From: Pseudomonadota bacterium | GTDB taxonomy: Bacteria; Desulfobacterota; GWC2-55-46; JADFVP01 | NCBI GenBank assembly: GCA_015222595.1 | Contig: JADFVP010000050.1 | Span: 1 to 20,336, forward strand | DNA length: 20,336 nt | Direction: 5' to 3' | In this document: piece after piece, positions 1 to 7,703 of the stretch | Position numbering within the stretch: the first letter of the stretch is position 1 | How the letters are laid out: every line of letters begins with the position of its first letter | Notes under the pieces: generated by a model | The model's input: only the letters and a program-made list of their open reading frames with translations | Told to the model about the DNA's origin: nothing | Databases searched by the model: none | Translations under genes and position numbers: made by a program

Positions 1-399
1 ATTCAGTCGATATTTACAGAGGAAGAGGCCTATGTTTATCGGCAAGGCAACAACGTGCTGCTCGAAACGCATGCTTTTGACTTTAAAGTTGGAGGAAATG
101 AGATCGATTCGAGCAACTTTGACCTTTTGGAAAGAATAATGAAAGCCATTAATGTTTTTGATAACCCCAAAATCATTGTTATAGGGCATACTGACTCTAC
201 CGGCAGCGCAGCGCTTAATATGAAGCTTTCACAAAAGCGCGCGCAGACAGTAGCCCTATTTCTGAAAAAGATCGGCAAAATCGATTCAAGAGATCTTTCT
301 GTAACAGGTTATGGTGAAACGCGCCCGGTAGCATCCAATGAAACAAAAGAGGGACGCAAACGGAATCGTCGTATTGAAGTATCGATTATCAACAATTAA
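1..399 (+). CDS. OmpA/MotB-domain envelope protein, C-terminal part
   Basis: The frame is open from the first base, so the N-terminus lies outside the window and only 132 C-terminal residues are visible. They form an OmpA-like peptidoglycan-binding domain: GHTDSTG at visible residues 62-68, then N73 and LSQKRA at 76-81, and the closing RNRRIEV at 121-127. In this family the Asp of GHTD and the Arg of LSxxRA hold the diaminopimelate of peptidoglycan, so the protein probably anchors the outer membrane or a lipoprotein to the wall. The segment before the domain (EEEAYVYRQGNN) resembles the linker seen in OmpA-type lipoproteins, but the lipobox, if any, is upstream. A GTG at 55 would be an internal start; I prefer a continuous longer gene. 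Domain call is firm, exact family is not. Confidence 0.88.
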   Translation: MQSIFTEEEAYVYRQGNNVLLETHAFDFKVGGNEIDSSNFDLLERIMKAINVFDNPKIIVIGHTDSTGSAALNMKLSQKRAQTVALFLKKIGKIDSRDLSVTGYGETRPVASNETKEGRKRNRRIEVSIINN

Positions 400-438
400 C
401 TTCAACCCAAATCTCCAGTTCACTATATCAAAGCAGTC

Positions 439-466
439 TTGATACCTTTTACTGGAAATCGATAAT
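439..466 (+). promoter_or_regulatory. sigma-70-type promoter candidate ahead of the structured RNA
   Basis: TTGATA (439-444) and GATAAT (461-466) lie 16 bp apart, each one base from the -35 and -10 consensus. Initiation would fall near 473, two bases before the first arm of the long helix at 475-590. The agreement between promoter and fold start is the main support. Confidence 0.45.
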
Positions 467-472
467 CCTATG

Positions 473-731
473 ACTTCCCCGAAACTGAGGACTTGTAGGT
501 GTACTCTTGAAATCCCCCTCCATCAGTTCCGGGTGAAAGCCGCTTATGCCTAAACAGGTGCATCAGGCAATAGACCAACCTCACGGGGAACTTTCGTTTT
601 TTATGCTCGAGACAGAGCCCGGCAGCTAGAACAGAAGCAAAATCCTCTCATCCAACAGCAACGCCATTTACAACCCCGCGCTTATCTGTTAGCGTATGGG
701 TAAGAGAGCCTTCACCTGAGGCTCTCTTTTT
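473..731 (+). ncRNA. putative structured RNA or moeA leader, unassigned
   Basis: The 376 bp between the OmpA-type gene and moeA has no convincing ORF but is rich in paired arms. TTCCCCG (475-481) is complementary to CGGGGAA (584-590), and GAGG (487-490) to CCTC (579-582), closing a domain of about 115 nt. Inside it TGCCT (547-551) pairs with AGGCA (565-569). CTTATC and GGTAAG form a small helix just before the terminator at 703-731. A good promoter lies at 439-466. This fits either a stand-alone small RNA of about 260 nt or a riboswitch or attenuator leader of moeA, whose start is 45 bp after the terminator. I could not match it to the Moco, 6S, tmRNA, SRP or RNase P consensus by eye. Confidence 0.35.
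703..731 (+). terminator. intrinsic terminator upstream of moeA
   Basis: AGAGAGCC (703-710) pairs perfectly with GGCTCTCT (720-727) around a nine-base loop, and a run of five T (727-731) follows. It ends either the RNA starting near 473 or read-through from the OmpA-type gene. Because it sits 45 bp before moeA it could also act as an attenuator. Confidence 0.75.
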
Positions 732-775
732 GTCTTGCTTAGATTGTCGAAACTCTAAAATAACGAGGACATAAA

Positions 776-2044
776 ATGCTACCGGTTCAAGAGGCCATAG
801 AGATAATACTTAATGAGGTCGCGCCTCTCGGCACAGAAACGGTCGAGTCGCTGCACGCTTCGGGCAGGGTAATCGCCGAACACGTGCTCGCAAAACGCGC
901 AAACCCTCCGTGGGACAACTCTGCAATGGACGGCTACGCCATTATGGCTGCCGACGCCGTTGCCGCGACAGAAGAGTGCCCGACTAAGCTGAAGGTGCTC
1001 TACGACCTTCCGGCAGGCTCCTTTCCGCATGCCCCCGTAGGGCCGGGCGAAGCGGTGCGCATAATGACAGGCGCCCCGGTGCCCGACGGCGCAGACGCCG
1101 TCGTGATGGTCGAGCGTACCGAGAAGCTCGAAGAGTCCGGCGAAGTGTTAATCAAGGCCGCACCCAACGGGGGCGACAATATCCGCTACAGCGGCGAAGA
1201 TTTCCGCATAGGCCAGAGAGTAATTTCTGCCGGAACCCTCATACGCCCGGCTGAAATTCTTATGCTCGCCGCAGTTGGGCAGCCAGAGGTTACGGTCTAC
1301 AAACGACCTGTGGTCGCGGTGCTCTCAACAGGAGACGAACTCGTTGACATAGACAAGCGGCCCGACAAAGGGCAGATAACAAACTCCAACGGCTACGCGC
1401 TTGCCGCGCTCGCCGAGAGCGCGGGCTGCATTGTCCGTTTTTTAGGTATTGCGCGCGACACGCGCGAGAGCCTTACAGAGAAGTTGAACGAAGCGATAGA
1501 GGCCGACGCCATCATAACCTCGGGCGGAGTCTCCGTAGGCGACTACGACCTCGTAAAGGACGTTCTCTCCGAACTCGGCTCCACGATGCGCTTCTGGAAG
1601 GTCGCGCTAAAGCCGGGCAAGCCTCTGGCCTTCGGCGTGATATCGGGCCGTCCGGCCTTCGGCCTCCCCGGAAACCCGGTCTCGTCGATGGTCGCCTTCG
1701 AGCAGTTCGTCCGCCCCGCGCTTCTAAAGATGGCAGGACGCGAGGCCATCTTCCAAACGACTCTTAAAGCCACCATAACAGAGGGCGTACGGATTCGTCC
1801 GGGTAGAATGAACTTCCTGCGCGCGGTCTTGAATACCGAAGGCGACGACTATACCGTAACGCCGCTTAAGGGACAGAGTTCCGGCGCGATAACCACGATG
1901 GTAGACGCAAACGCCTACATCATCGCCCCGCCAGACTCCTCTGGCTTCGGCGCAAACGAGACGGTACGCGTTCAACCGTTCGACGCCTCAGTCTTTCTTG
2001 CCGACACAACCGACTACCCGGCAACTAAAGAGACAGACGACTAA
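776..2044 (+). CDS. moeA: molybdopterin molybdotransferase MoeA
   Basis: MoeA inserts molybdate into adenylylated molybdopterin in the cytoplasm, the last common step of molybdenum cofactor synthesis. At 422 residues it has normal length. The N-terminal MoeA domain carries NPPWDNSAMDGYAI at residues 43-56 and TGAPVPDGADAVVMVE at 98-113. The MogA-like domain carries LSTGDELVD (183-191), TSGGVSVGDYDLVKDVL (248-264), KPGKPLAFG (279-287) and GLPGNPVSS (296-304). The C-terminal beta domain covers roughly 325-400. The ATG at 776 has a GAGGAC ribosome site (765-770). The gene follows the terminator at 703-731, so it needs a promoter in the 45 bp between or read-through from the leader. No other molybdenum cofactor gene is in the window; the nitrite reductase here uses siroheme, not this cofactor, so the two are not obviously linked. 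mtnA follows after 53 bp. Confidence 0.96.
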   Translation: MLPVQEAIEIILNEVAPLGTETVESLHASGRVIAEHVLAKRANPPWDNSAMDGYAIMAADAVAATEECPTKLKVLYDLPAGSFPHAPVGPGEAVRIMTGAPVPDGADAVVMVERTEKLEESGEVLIKAAPNGGDNIRYSGEDFRIGQRVISAGTLIRPAEILMLAAVGQPEVTVYKRPVVAVLSTGDELVDIDKRPDKGQITNSNGYALAALAESAGCIVRFLGIARDTRESLTEKLNEAIEADAIITSGGVSVGDYDLVKDVLSELGSTMRFWKVALKPGKPLAFGVISGRPAFGLPGNPVSSMVAFEQFVRPALLKMAGREAIFQTTLKATITEGVRIRPGRMNFLRAVLNTEGDDYTVTPLKGQSSGAITTMVDANAYIIAPPDSSGFGANETVRVQPFDASVFLADTTDYPATKETDD

Positions 2045-2097
2045 AAAGATAATAATATAAAGAGCTGCTACATAAAAAGAAAGCGAGATAACTTACG

Positions 2098-3135
2098 ATG
2101 TTCAAGATTGTTGAGTGGAAGAGCAATACGGTCGTTATGATCGACCAGAGGATACTGCCGGCTAAAGAGAAGTACCTTGTGCTGAGAGACTACAAGGCCG
2201 TTGCAAAGGCTATTAAGGATATGGTCGTTCGCGGGGCTCCGGCAATCGGAGTATCTGCGGCAATGGGCTTTGCGCTCGGTGCGATAAAGGTCAAGACCAA
2301 CGACAAGAAGGTGCTGCTCCGCGAGCTTAAGAAGATCACTAAGGTTCTCGCTGCAACGCGCCCGACGGCGGTAAATCTCTTCTGGGCCTTGAACCGCATG
2401 AACGACTTCGTTGAAGCGAACGCTGAGCTCTCGGTAGAGGCGCTAAAGAAGGCTCTCGTAGCTGAAGCGAAGCGGATCCACAAAGAGGATATCGAGATAA
2501 ATAAAGCAATCGGCAAGAACGGTGGCAGGCTCATGAAGAAGAACTGGACCGTGCTTACGCACTGCAACGCAGGCGCGCTGGCTACTGCCGGTTACGGCAC
2601 TGCGCTTGGAGTCATACGCGGCGCCATAGAGGCCGGAAAGAACGTAAAGGTCTTTGCCGACGAGACCCGTCCCTTTATGCAGGGCACGCGCCTGACCGCA
2701 TGGGAGCTTAAGAAAGACAAGATAGACGTAACTCTTATAACCGACAACATGGCCGGGCACATGATGAGCAAGGGACTCATCGACGCGGTTGTGGTCGGCA
2801 GTGACCGCATAGCCTCCAACGGAGATATAGCCAACAAGATAGGAACCTACATGGTCGCGGTTCTGGCCAAAGAGCACAAGATACCCTTCTACGTCGCCGC
2901 CCCGCTCTCGACAATAGACATGGCTATAAAGGACGGAACCGAAATTCCTATTGAGGAGCGCGACACGAAAGAGGTAACGCACTGGGCCGGTAAACGCGTA
3001 GCGCCAGCCGGAATTAACGTTCTGAACCCGGCCTTCGACGTAACGCCTGCCAAGTTCGTTGCAGGGATTATAACCGAAAAGGGCGTTGCAACGCGGCCGT
3101 ACAGAGCCGCCATCAAGAAGCTCTTCACCAAGTAA
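2098..3135 (+). CDS. mtnA: S-methyl-5-thioribose-1-phosphate isomerase MtnA
   Basis: MtnA converts methylthioribose 1-phosphate to methylthioribulose 1-phosphate in the methionine salvage pathway. The 345 residues match the family length and its eIF2B-like fold. Diagnostic strings are RGAPAIGVSAA (45-55), RPTAVNLFWAL (88-98), LTHCNAGALATAGYGTALG (153-171), DETRPFMQGTRLTAWEL (188-204) and GSDRIASNGDIANKIGTY (234-251). Cys156 and Asp236 correspond to the catalytic Cys and Asp of the family. The ATG at 2098 follows an AGCGAG-like site, a weak Shine-Dalgarno. It lies 53 bp behind moeA without a clear terminator between, so co-transcription is likely although the pathways are unrelated. No other methionine salvage gene is nearby. 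Just after the stop, AAAAGAG and CTCTTTT arms around TG form a weak AT-rich inverted repeat. Confidence 0.96.
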   Translation: MFKIVEWKSNTVVMIDQRILPAKEKYLVLRDYKAVAKAIKDMVVRGAPAIGVSAAMGFALGAIKVKTNDKKVLLRELKKITKVLAATRPTAVNLFWALNRMNDFVEANAELSVEALKKALVAEAKRIHKEDIEINKAIGKNGGRLMKKNWTVLTHCNAGALATAGYGTALGVIRGAIEAGKNVKVFADETRPFMQGTRLTAWELKKDKIDVTLITDNMAGHMMSKGLIDAVVVGSDRIASNGDIANKIGTYMVAVLAKEHKIPFYVAAPLSTIDMAIKDGTEIPIEERDTKEVTHWAGKRVAPAGINVLNPAFDVTPAKFVAGIITEKGVATRPYRAAIKKLFTK

Positions 3136-3178
3136 AAGAGTGCTCTTTTTCTGCTATACTTTTTATGGAGGTGTAATA

Positions 3179-3685
3179 ATGAAGACGAAACTAACAGCAA
3201 TACTCTCTAGCGTCTTTATAGGACTCTTTGCTCTGACGTTCACCGGCACGGCGGAGGCTACTGAGCCCAAAGGGATAGAGTCTAAAGAGGCGTACGAGAT
3301 GGTGATGGCGAGCCCCGCCGACACCTTTATCGTAGACGTTCGGACGGTTGCGGAGTATATCTTCGTCGGGCACCCCGATCTCCCGAACGGCGTGGCTAAC
3401 ATTCCATTAAAATTCTTTCCGTCGTGGGAGACCAACAGAGAGTTCGTGCCTCAGGTTGCTGCGCGGTACAAGAAGTCCGACACGCTGATCATCATCTGCC
3501 GGAGCGGTGGACGCGCAAAAGCGGCGGCAACAGTTCTCAACATTGCGGGCTTCGACAGAACGCTCTACATGACCGACAGCTTCGAGGGCGCTCTAGACGA
3601 AGCGGGACACAGAACGGTAAGCGGCTGGAAGGTCAACGACCTGCCGTATACGTACGAGCTGAAAGAGGAGCTGCTCTACAGGTAA
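3179..3685 (+). CDS. exported single-domain rhodanese
   Basis: A 168-residue protein with a signal peptide and one rhodanese domain. Residues 1-27 form a basic start, a hydrophobic core and a likely cleavage after AEA. The domain starts near 32; IVDVRTVAEY (51-60) is the usual first half and the active-site loop is CRSGGRA with catalytic Cys107. A loop of six after the Cys is typical of sulfur-type rhodaneses, so a periplasmic sulfur carrier or thiosulfate-related role is likely, but the substrate is unknown. I chose the ATG at 3179 because a GGAGGTG site (3167-3173) stands five bases before it and the signal peptide begins exactly there; the open frame extends upstream to 3086 but lacks such a site. 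It follows mtnA by 43 bp and ends before the strong terminator at 3742-3782. Confidence 0.9.
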   Translation: MKTKLTAILSSVFIGLFALTFTGTAEATEPKGIESKEAYEMVMASPADTFIVDVRTVAEYIFVGHPDLPNGVANIPLKFFPSWETNREFVPQVAARYKKSDTLIIICRSGGRAKAAATVLNIAGFDRTLYMTDSFEGALDEAGHRTVSGWKVNDLPYTYELKEELLYR

Positions 3686-3741
3686 CCGGGCCGTTCATTT
3701 CTGCCCAGGAAATTGCCACCAGACGCAGCCCGATTGAATAT

Positions 3742-3782
3742 AAAAAAGGGGAAGCTCCGAAGAACGGAGCTTCCCCTTTTTT
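3742..3782. terminator. bidirectional intrinsic terminator
   Basis: An 18-bp perfect stem (3742-3759 with 3765-3782) has the five-base loop AAGAA. The plus strand ends in a T run from 3777 to 3784, and the A run at 3742-3747 gives the U tract for minus-strand transcripts. It lies between the convergent rhodanese and Nudix genes and can end both. Confidence 0.93.
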
Positions 3783-3816
3783 TTACCATCTGAATTCTTT
3801 TGCCATCAAAGTTTTT

Positions 3817-4236
3817 TTAGCCAAGTAGCTCTATAATCTTCCCCATTGCCGCTTTCATGTTCGGCGCAAGCTCCGTGCCTCTACTCAACTCTTCTAACTC
3901 TTCTATAGTATACCAGCCAACTTCCGGCGTCTTCTCCGGCTCCCTCACCTCTGGCTCGCCCCCGGCCACAACGCAGAGGTAGGTATAGACAGTAAAGGTT
4001 CCTTCGGGCGAGTCGGTCTTATAGGCCCCGAAGTACGATTGACTCTGAACCGTTAGCCCCGTCTCCTCGGTTACCTCGCGCACGAGCGCGCCTTCGCGCG
4101 TTTCACCCGCTTCGACCTTGCCTCCGGGCGGCTCAATACGCTCTACAGAGTATTTTGCGTTTCGCACCAGAAGCAGGCGTCGGTCTCTTATTATCAGCCC
4201 TGCAACAAGTTCGGTCTCCATAGAACCGATTATCAT
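3817..4236 (-). CDS. Nudix hydrolase
   Basis: A 139-residue cytoplasmic Nudix protein that hydrolyses a nucleoside diphosphate linked to another group. The complete Nudix box spans residues 39-61: Gly39, Glu45, then REVTEETGL from Arg53, so all metal-binding glutamates are present. VAGLIIRDRRLLLVRN (11-26) is the usual first strand pair, similar to MutT and 8-oxo-dGTPase-like members, but specificity cannot be read from the sequence. The start at 4236 has no clear Shine-Dalgarno; Met6 (ATG ending at 4221) is an equally possible start and would remove only five residues. The gene stands alone, convergent with the rhodanese gene and divergent from ntrB, with about 200 bp before ntrB. Confidence 0.9.
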   Translation of the reverse strand: MIIGSMETELVAGLIIRDRRLLLVRNAKYSVERIEPPGGKVEAGETREGALVREVTEETGLTVQSQSYFGAYKTDSPEGTFTVYTYLCVVAGGEPEVREPEKTPEVGWYTIEELEELSRGTELAPNMKAAMGKIIELLG

Positions 4237-4361
4237 TTAAAGCAACGGCCACGGTCAAGTCGAAAAGCGACGAGTAGAAGCATAGGGAGCAAAAAGAGCC
4301 AAAAAAAGAGAAAAAGCACAAAAGAAAGGCACTTAAACAAGACTTATCTATATTATTTGAG

Positions 4362-4390
4362 TTGCATTGTCTGGTTTGGCTTGCTATGAT
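4362..4390 (+). promoter_or_regulatory. sigma-70-type promoter candidate for ntrBC-thiE
   Basis: TTGCAT (4362-4367) is followed 17 bp later by TATGAT (4385-4390), which carries the TGC extension of an extended -10. Initiation would be near 4397, giving a leader of about 40 nt to the ntrB ATG. The -35 is weak (three of six), the -10 is good. Confidence 0.5.
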
Positions 4391-4437
4391 GCTTAATTAT
4401 TGGGCACATACTGCTGTTCATTACAGGGACTATTCTC

Positions 4438-5607
4438 ATGATCTCAGAAAGTGACGTCTTAGAAAGTCTGCCCGACGGCATTATCGGGTTAGACTCCAAC
4501 CTCACTATCTGCTCCTTCAACCAGGCGGCAGAGGTGTTATGCGAAGTATCGAGAACCACGGCGGTTGGCCGCCCGCTAACGTCGGTCTTTCGCAAAGACC
4601 CCGATTTTGTCGCTCATGTCACGGCCACAATGAGTTCGGGCCGTCTTCTTACCGACCACCAACAGAACCTTTCGAGACGCTTTTCGGGACCTATCGCAGT
4701 AGGTGTTACCACAAGCCGGGTGCTTGATAACAACGGCGCGGTAGTCGGAGCAGTAGTCGCCCTTAAAGACCGTTCAGGGATAAAGGCCCTTGAGGGCGCG
4801 GCGCTTAGAAAAGACCGCCTCGCCTACATCGGCACCTTTGCGGCAAACCTCGCCCATGAAATAAAGAACCCTCTCGGGGGGCTTCGCGGAGCAGCGCAGC
4901 TGATAACGCGCAAGACAAAGGACGAGACGCTTACGGAGTACGCCGAGCTTGTGATACGCGAGGCCGACCGCCTGAACACCATAGTTACCAGCATGCTCGA
5001 CTTTGCGCGCCCGGCGTGCAGAATCGCAAACAAACTCAATATTCACCAGCTGCTCGACTCCGCAGTAGAGCTCTTAAAGGGCGAAGGGGTTGAACTGGTG
5101 CGCGCTTACGACCCCAGCCTGCCCTCTGTTATCGGTGACTCCGGCTCGCTCCGCCAGGTTTTTCTGAACCTGATAAAGAACGGTGTCGAGGCCTGCTCGG
5201 ACAGCTCCGGCAATAAAAGTACAGAGGGTGCTACCCCCGGCAGGGTGACGATAGAGACGCGGATCATCACGGACTTTCACATGACCGTGCCAGTGGAGCC
5301 CGTGCCAGTGGAGCCCATGGAAGATGAAGAGAATGAAGCGGCTAACACCCCGCCCGGCACTCGGTCCGGCACGATGGCAGCGGTGCTTATCCGCGGCACC
5401 GGCACCGGAATAGAGGATGCCGACATGGAGAAGATCTTTACACCCTTCTTCACGACCAAGCCGAGGGGCTCAGGGCTCGGCATGGCGCTCTCTTTAAAGA
5501 TAGTACGCGAACACCACGGGTTGATACAGATCGATTCGACGCCCGGCAAGGGAACGACCGTTACGGTCTACCTGCCAACAGCTTTCGGCCCGACAACAGG
5601 AGAATAG
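4438..5607 (+). CDS. ntrB: nitrogen-regulation sensor kinase NtrB
   Basis: A 389-residue soluble histidine kinase of the NtrB (GlnL) type that phosphorylates NtrC. An N-terminal PAS domain covers about 5-115 (LPDGIIGLDSNLTICSFNQAA). The H-box is LAHEIKNPLGGLRGAAQLI with phospho-acceptor His140; the N-box is LRQVFLNLIKNGVEA (238-252); the F-box is FTPFFTTK (334-341) and the G2 box GSGLGMALS (344-352). Two things are odd. The G1 box reads RGTGTGIE at 319-326, so the Asp of the usual DxGxG, which contacts the adenine of ATP, is Gly320. Before it lies an acidic insertion with a doubled VPVEP (284-293) made by an exact 15-bp tandem repeat at 5287-5316. The ATG at 4438 has an AGGGA site (4425-4429). 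No membrane segment is present, as expected for a PII-responsive kinase. ntrC follows after 15 bp. Confidence 0.93.
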   Translation: MISESDVLESLPDGIIGLDSNLTICSFNQAAEVLCEVSRTTAVGRPLTSVFRKDPDFVAHVTATMSSGRLLTDHQQNLSRRFSGPIAVGVTTSRVLDNNGAVVGAVVALKDRSGIKALEGAALRKDRLAYIGTFAANLAHEIKNPLGGLRGAAQLITRKTKDETLTEYAELVIREADRLNTIVTSMLDFARPACRIANKLNIHQLLDSAVELLKGEGVELVRAYDPSLPSVIGDSGSLRQVFLNLIKNGVEACSDSSGNKSTEGATPGRVTIETRIITDFHMTVPVEPVPVEPMEDEENEAANTPPGTRSGTMAAVLIRGTGTGIEDADMEKIFTPFFTTKPRGSGLGMALSLKIVREHHGLIQIDSTPGKGTTVTVYLPTAFGPTTGE

Positions 5608-5622
5608 GACAAGAGAGAAGGC

Positions 5623-7056
5623 ATGGCTAACAAAGAGACGGTACTTATAGCGGACGACGACGAGTCGATACGCTGGGTTCTGGAACGCTTCTTCACCGAC
5701 CTCGGCTACGAGGTCGTGCAGACCGGTAATGGCCGAGAGGCTTCGAGTGCGCTCGAAGCCGGGGAAGCGGCGCTCGCTATACTCGACATAAATATGCCGG
5801 GCAGAGACGGACTTCAAGTCTTGAAGAGCCTGCCGGGCGCGGTAACGACACCGGTTATAATAATGACTGCGGAGTCGAGCATGACGAACACGATAGAGGC
5901 GATGAAGCTCGGCGCCTTCGACTATGTCTCTAAGCCGTTCGACCTCTCGGAGCTTGAGATCATTGTAGCGCGCGCCAAAGAGAAGCGCGAACTTCAGACC
6001 CGCCTCACAGACCTCAACAAGAAGCTTCGCGAAAGGGAAGAGGGCGAGAACAGCTTTATCGGAAAGTCGAAGGCGATGGAGCAGGTCTTCAAGGCCGTGG
6101 GGCGCGCGGCCCCGACCAACGTCGCGGTATTGCTGACAGGAGAGTCGGGCACAGGCAAGGAGCTTCTCTCGCGCACCATTCACTCGCACAGTTCGCGGAG
6201 CGAGGGGCCCTTTATAGCCGTGAACTCGGCAGCCGTTCCCAAAGAGCTGCTCGAGAGCGAACTCTTCGGCCACGAAAAGGGCGCCTTCACAGGAGCCACG
6301 GAGTTGAAGCTCGGCAAGTTCGAGCTTGCCGACAAGGGCACGCTCTTTTTAGACGAGGTCGGGGACATGAGCCTCGACCTTCAGGCCCGGCTGCTGCGCG
6401 TAACGCAGGACGGAGAGTTCTACCGGGTGGGAGGCAAGGCCCCCGTTAAAGTAGACGTGCGTATAGTGGCGGCAACGAACATCGACATGCGCCGTGCGGT
6501 GAGCGAAAAGAAGTTCCGCGAAGACCTCTACCACAGGCTGAACGGCCTGACCATCAAGCTGCCGCCCCTTAGAGATAGAGACGGAGATATTGCGCTCCTG
6601 GCGGACCACTTTATGCACCGCTTTCCCGAAGAGCTTAAATGCGATCCCAAGAGCCTCTCTCCAGAAGCGCTCCGCGCGCTCGAAACGAATGCATGGAGCG
6701 GCAATGTACGGGAGCTGGAGAACGTGCTCCGGCGCGCCCTGCTCCTCTCGCCCGGAACGGTCATCACGCAAGAGGACCTTGAGCTGCCGAACTCCAGAAA
6801 GAAGCAGCCCTCTCTCGAAGAGATCATAACCGAGAGGCTGAGACCGGTAATAGAGCGTGCAGACCACAAACAGCAGCACGACCTCTACGACCTCTGCATG
6901 CCGTACATGGAGGGCCCGCTCATACGGCTGGTGCTCGAAAAGGTTCGCGGTAACCAGGTACAGGCCGCCGAAGTTCTGGGGATTAATAGAAATACGCTTA
7001 GAAAAAAGATAACCACGCTCGATATTGATATGAAGAAGATAAAGGGAGCGCAATGA
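5623..7056 (+). CDS. ntrC: nitrogen response regulator NtrC, sigma-54 activator
   Basis: NtrC activates sigma-54 promoters when phosphorylated by NtrB. All three domains are present in 477 residues. The receiver domain (1-120) has the acidic pocket DDDE (11-14), phospho-acceptor Asp55 in LDINMPG, Thr82 and Lys104. The AAA+ domain has Walker A GESGTGKE (173-180), the GAFTGA sigma-54 contact loop (220-225), Walker B LFLDEVGDM (241-249) and the arginine-rich FREDLYHRLN (298-307). The C-terminus is a Fis-type helix-turn-helix, NQVQAAEVLGINRNTLRKK (444-462). The start has an AGAGAAGG ribosome site. Its likely targets in the window are the sigma-54 promoter at 14631-14647 and possibly the one at 13138-13153. 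The stop overlaps the thiE start by four bases (ATGA), so the three genes form one operon. Confidence 0.96.
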   Translation: MANKETVLIADDDESIRWVLERFFTDLGYEVVQTGNGREASSALEAGEAALAILDINMPGRDGLQVLKSLPGAVTTPVIIMTAESSMTNTIEAMKLGAFDYVSKPFDLSELEIIVARAKEKRELQTRLTDLNKKLREREEGENSFIGKSKAMEQVFKAVGRAAPTNVAVLLTGESGTGKELLSRTIHSHSSRSEGPFIAVNSAAVPKELLESELFGHEKGAFTGATELKLGKFELADKGTLFLDEVGDMSLDLQARLLRVTQDGEFYRVGGKAPVKVDVRIVAATNIDMRRAVSEKKFREDLYHRLNGLTIKLPPLRDRDGDIALLADHFMHRFPEELKCDPKSLSPEALRALETNAWSGNVRELENVLRRALLLSPGTVITQEDLELPNSRKKQPSLEEIITERLRPVIERADHKQQHDLYDLCMPYMEGPLIRLVLEKVRGNQVQAAEVLGINRNTLRKKITTLDIDMKKIKGAQ

Positions 7057-7703
7057 GTACAGAGAAAACCGTTCCGGCAGGCCTCTACGCGATAATAGAT
7101 ACCACCTACGTTGCAGTAGACGACATAGGTGAAGTCGCCTCAAAGATACTGGCCGGCGGTTGCAAAACGATACAGCTTAGGGCCAAGGGGCTAAAGGCCG
7201 CAGACAAGCTCCGTGCAGCGCGCCTTCTGAAGGTGCTGGCAGCCAAGAGCGGAGCAACGTTCATAGTGAACGACAGGGTAGATATCGCGATGCTCTCGAA
7301 CGCCGACGGCGTGCATGTCGGGCAGGTCGATCTGCCGATAAAGGACGTGAGGGAACTGCTAAAGGGTGTTCAGATAATAGGTCTCTCTACCCACAATATA
7401 GATGAGGCCCGTGAGGCCCAGAGCCTTGGGGCCGACTACATAGCGGTCGGGCCGATCTACCGGACGCAGACCAAGCATGACGCCGAGGAGCCAAAAGGCA
7501 CGGAGGTGCTGCGCGAGATAGTACAGAGCGTTAACCTGCCGGTAGTGGCCATAGGCGGGATAACCCTGGATAATGTAGACGAAGTGCTAGCCACCGGAGC
7601 AAGGGCCGTGGCCATGATCTCCGAGATCCTCCTCTCGGACGATATAACGGCAGAGACCGCCCGGATAGTTGAAAGAATAGAACAAATTGCAAAAAAGGGC
7701 TAA
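7053..7703 (+). CDS. thiE: thiamine phosphate synthase ThiE
   Basis: ThiE joins hydroxymethylpyrimidine pyrophosphate and the thiazole phosphate to make thiamine monophosphate. The 216 residues fit the TIM-barrel family. Motifs are IQLRAKG (40-46), IVNDRVDIAMLSNADGVHVGQ (71-91, in which the aspartates bind magnesium and pyrophosphate), IGLSTHN (109-115), GPIYRTQTK (133-141) and VVAIGGITLDN (164-174). The ATG overlaps the ntrC stop and an AGGGAG site lies inside the end of ntrC, so translation is probably coupled. No other thiamine gene and no TPP riboswitch is visible, so thiE here appears to follow ntrBC expression, an unusual partnership. The stop codon sits at the loop edge of a small inverted repeat. 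Confidence 0.95.
   Translation: MSTEKTVPAGLYAIIDTTYVAVDDIGEVASKILAGGCKTIQLRAKGLKAADKLRAARLLKVLAAKSGATFIVNDRVDIAMLSNADGVHVGQVDLPIKDVRELLKGVQIIGLSTHNIDEAREAQSLGADYIAVGPIYRTQTKHDAEEPKGTEVLREIVQSVNLPVVAIGGITLDNVDEVLATGARAVAMISEILLSDDITAETARIVERIEQIAKKG

Noticed and set aside
511..640. Resemblance of GGGTGAA and CCCGGCAGCTAG strings to the c-di-AMP (ydaO) riboswitch
   Set aside because: Only short strings agree from memory, and the strongest helix (475-590) does not fit that fold. Kept as an unassigned RNA.
735..761. TTGCTT and TAAAAT as a moeA promoter
   Set aside because: The spacer is 15 bp and initiation would overlap the ribosome site, so support is too thin.
3153..3160. Extended -10 sequence TGCTATACT before the rhodanese gene
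   Set aside because: Initiation would fall on the ribosome site at 3167-3173 and there is no -35 at the right distance; the gene is more likely read from upstream.
3424..3828. Plus-strand ORF overlapping the rhodanese gene and the terminator
   Set aside because: It is an alternate frame of the rhodanese gene that runs through a strong terminator, and its composition is non-protein-like.
4373..4392. GG and GC pairs resembling a sigma-54 promoter before ntrB
   Set aside because: The spacings are 8 and 11 bases; sigma-54 needs 10. A sigma-70-type promoter fits the same bases better.
5494..6273. Long minus-strand ORF opposite ntrB and ntrC
   Set aside because: It is the reverse shadow of GC-rich coding sequence, with low-complexity Arg/Leu composition and no ribosome site.
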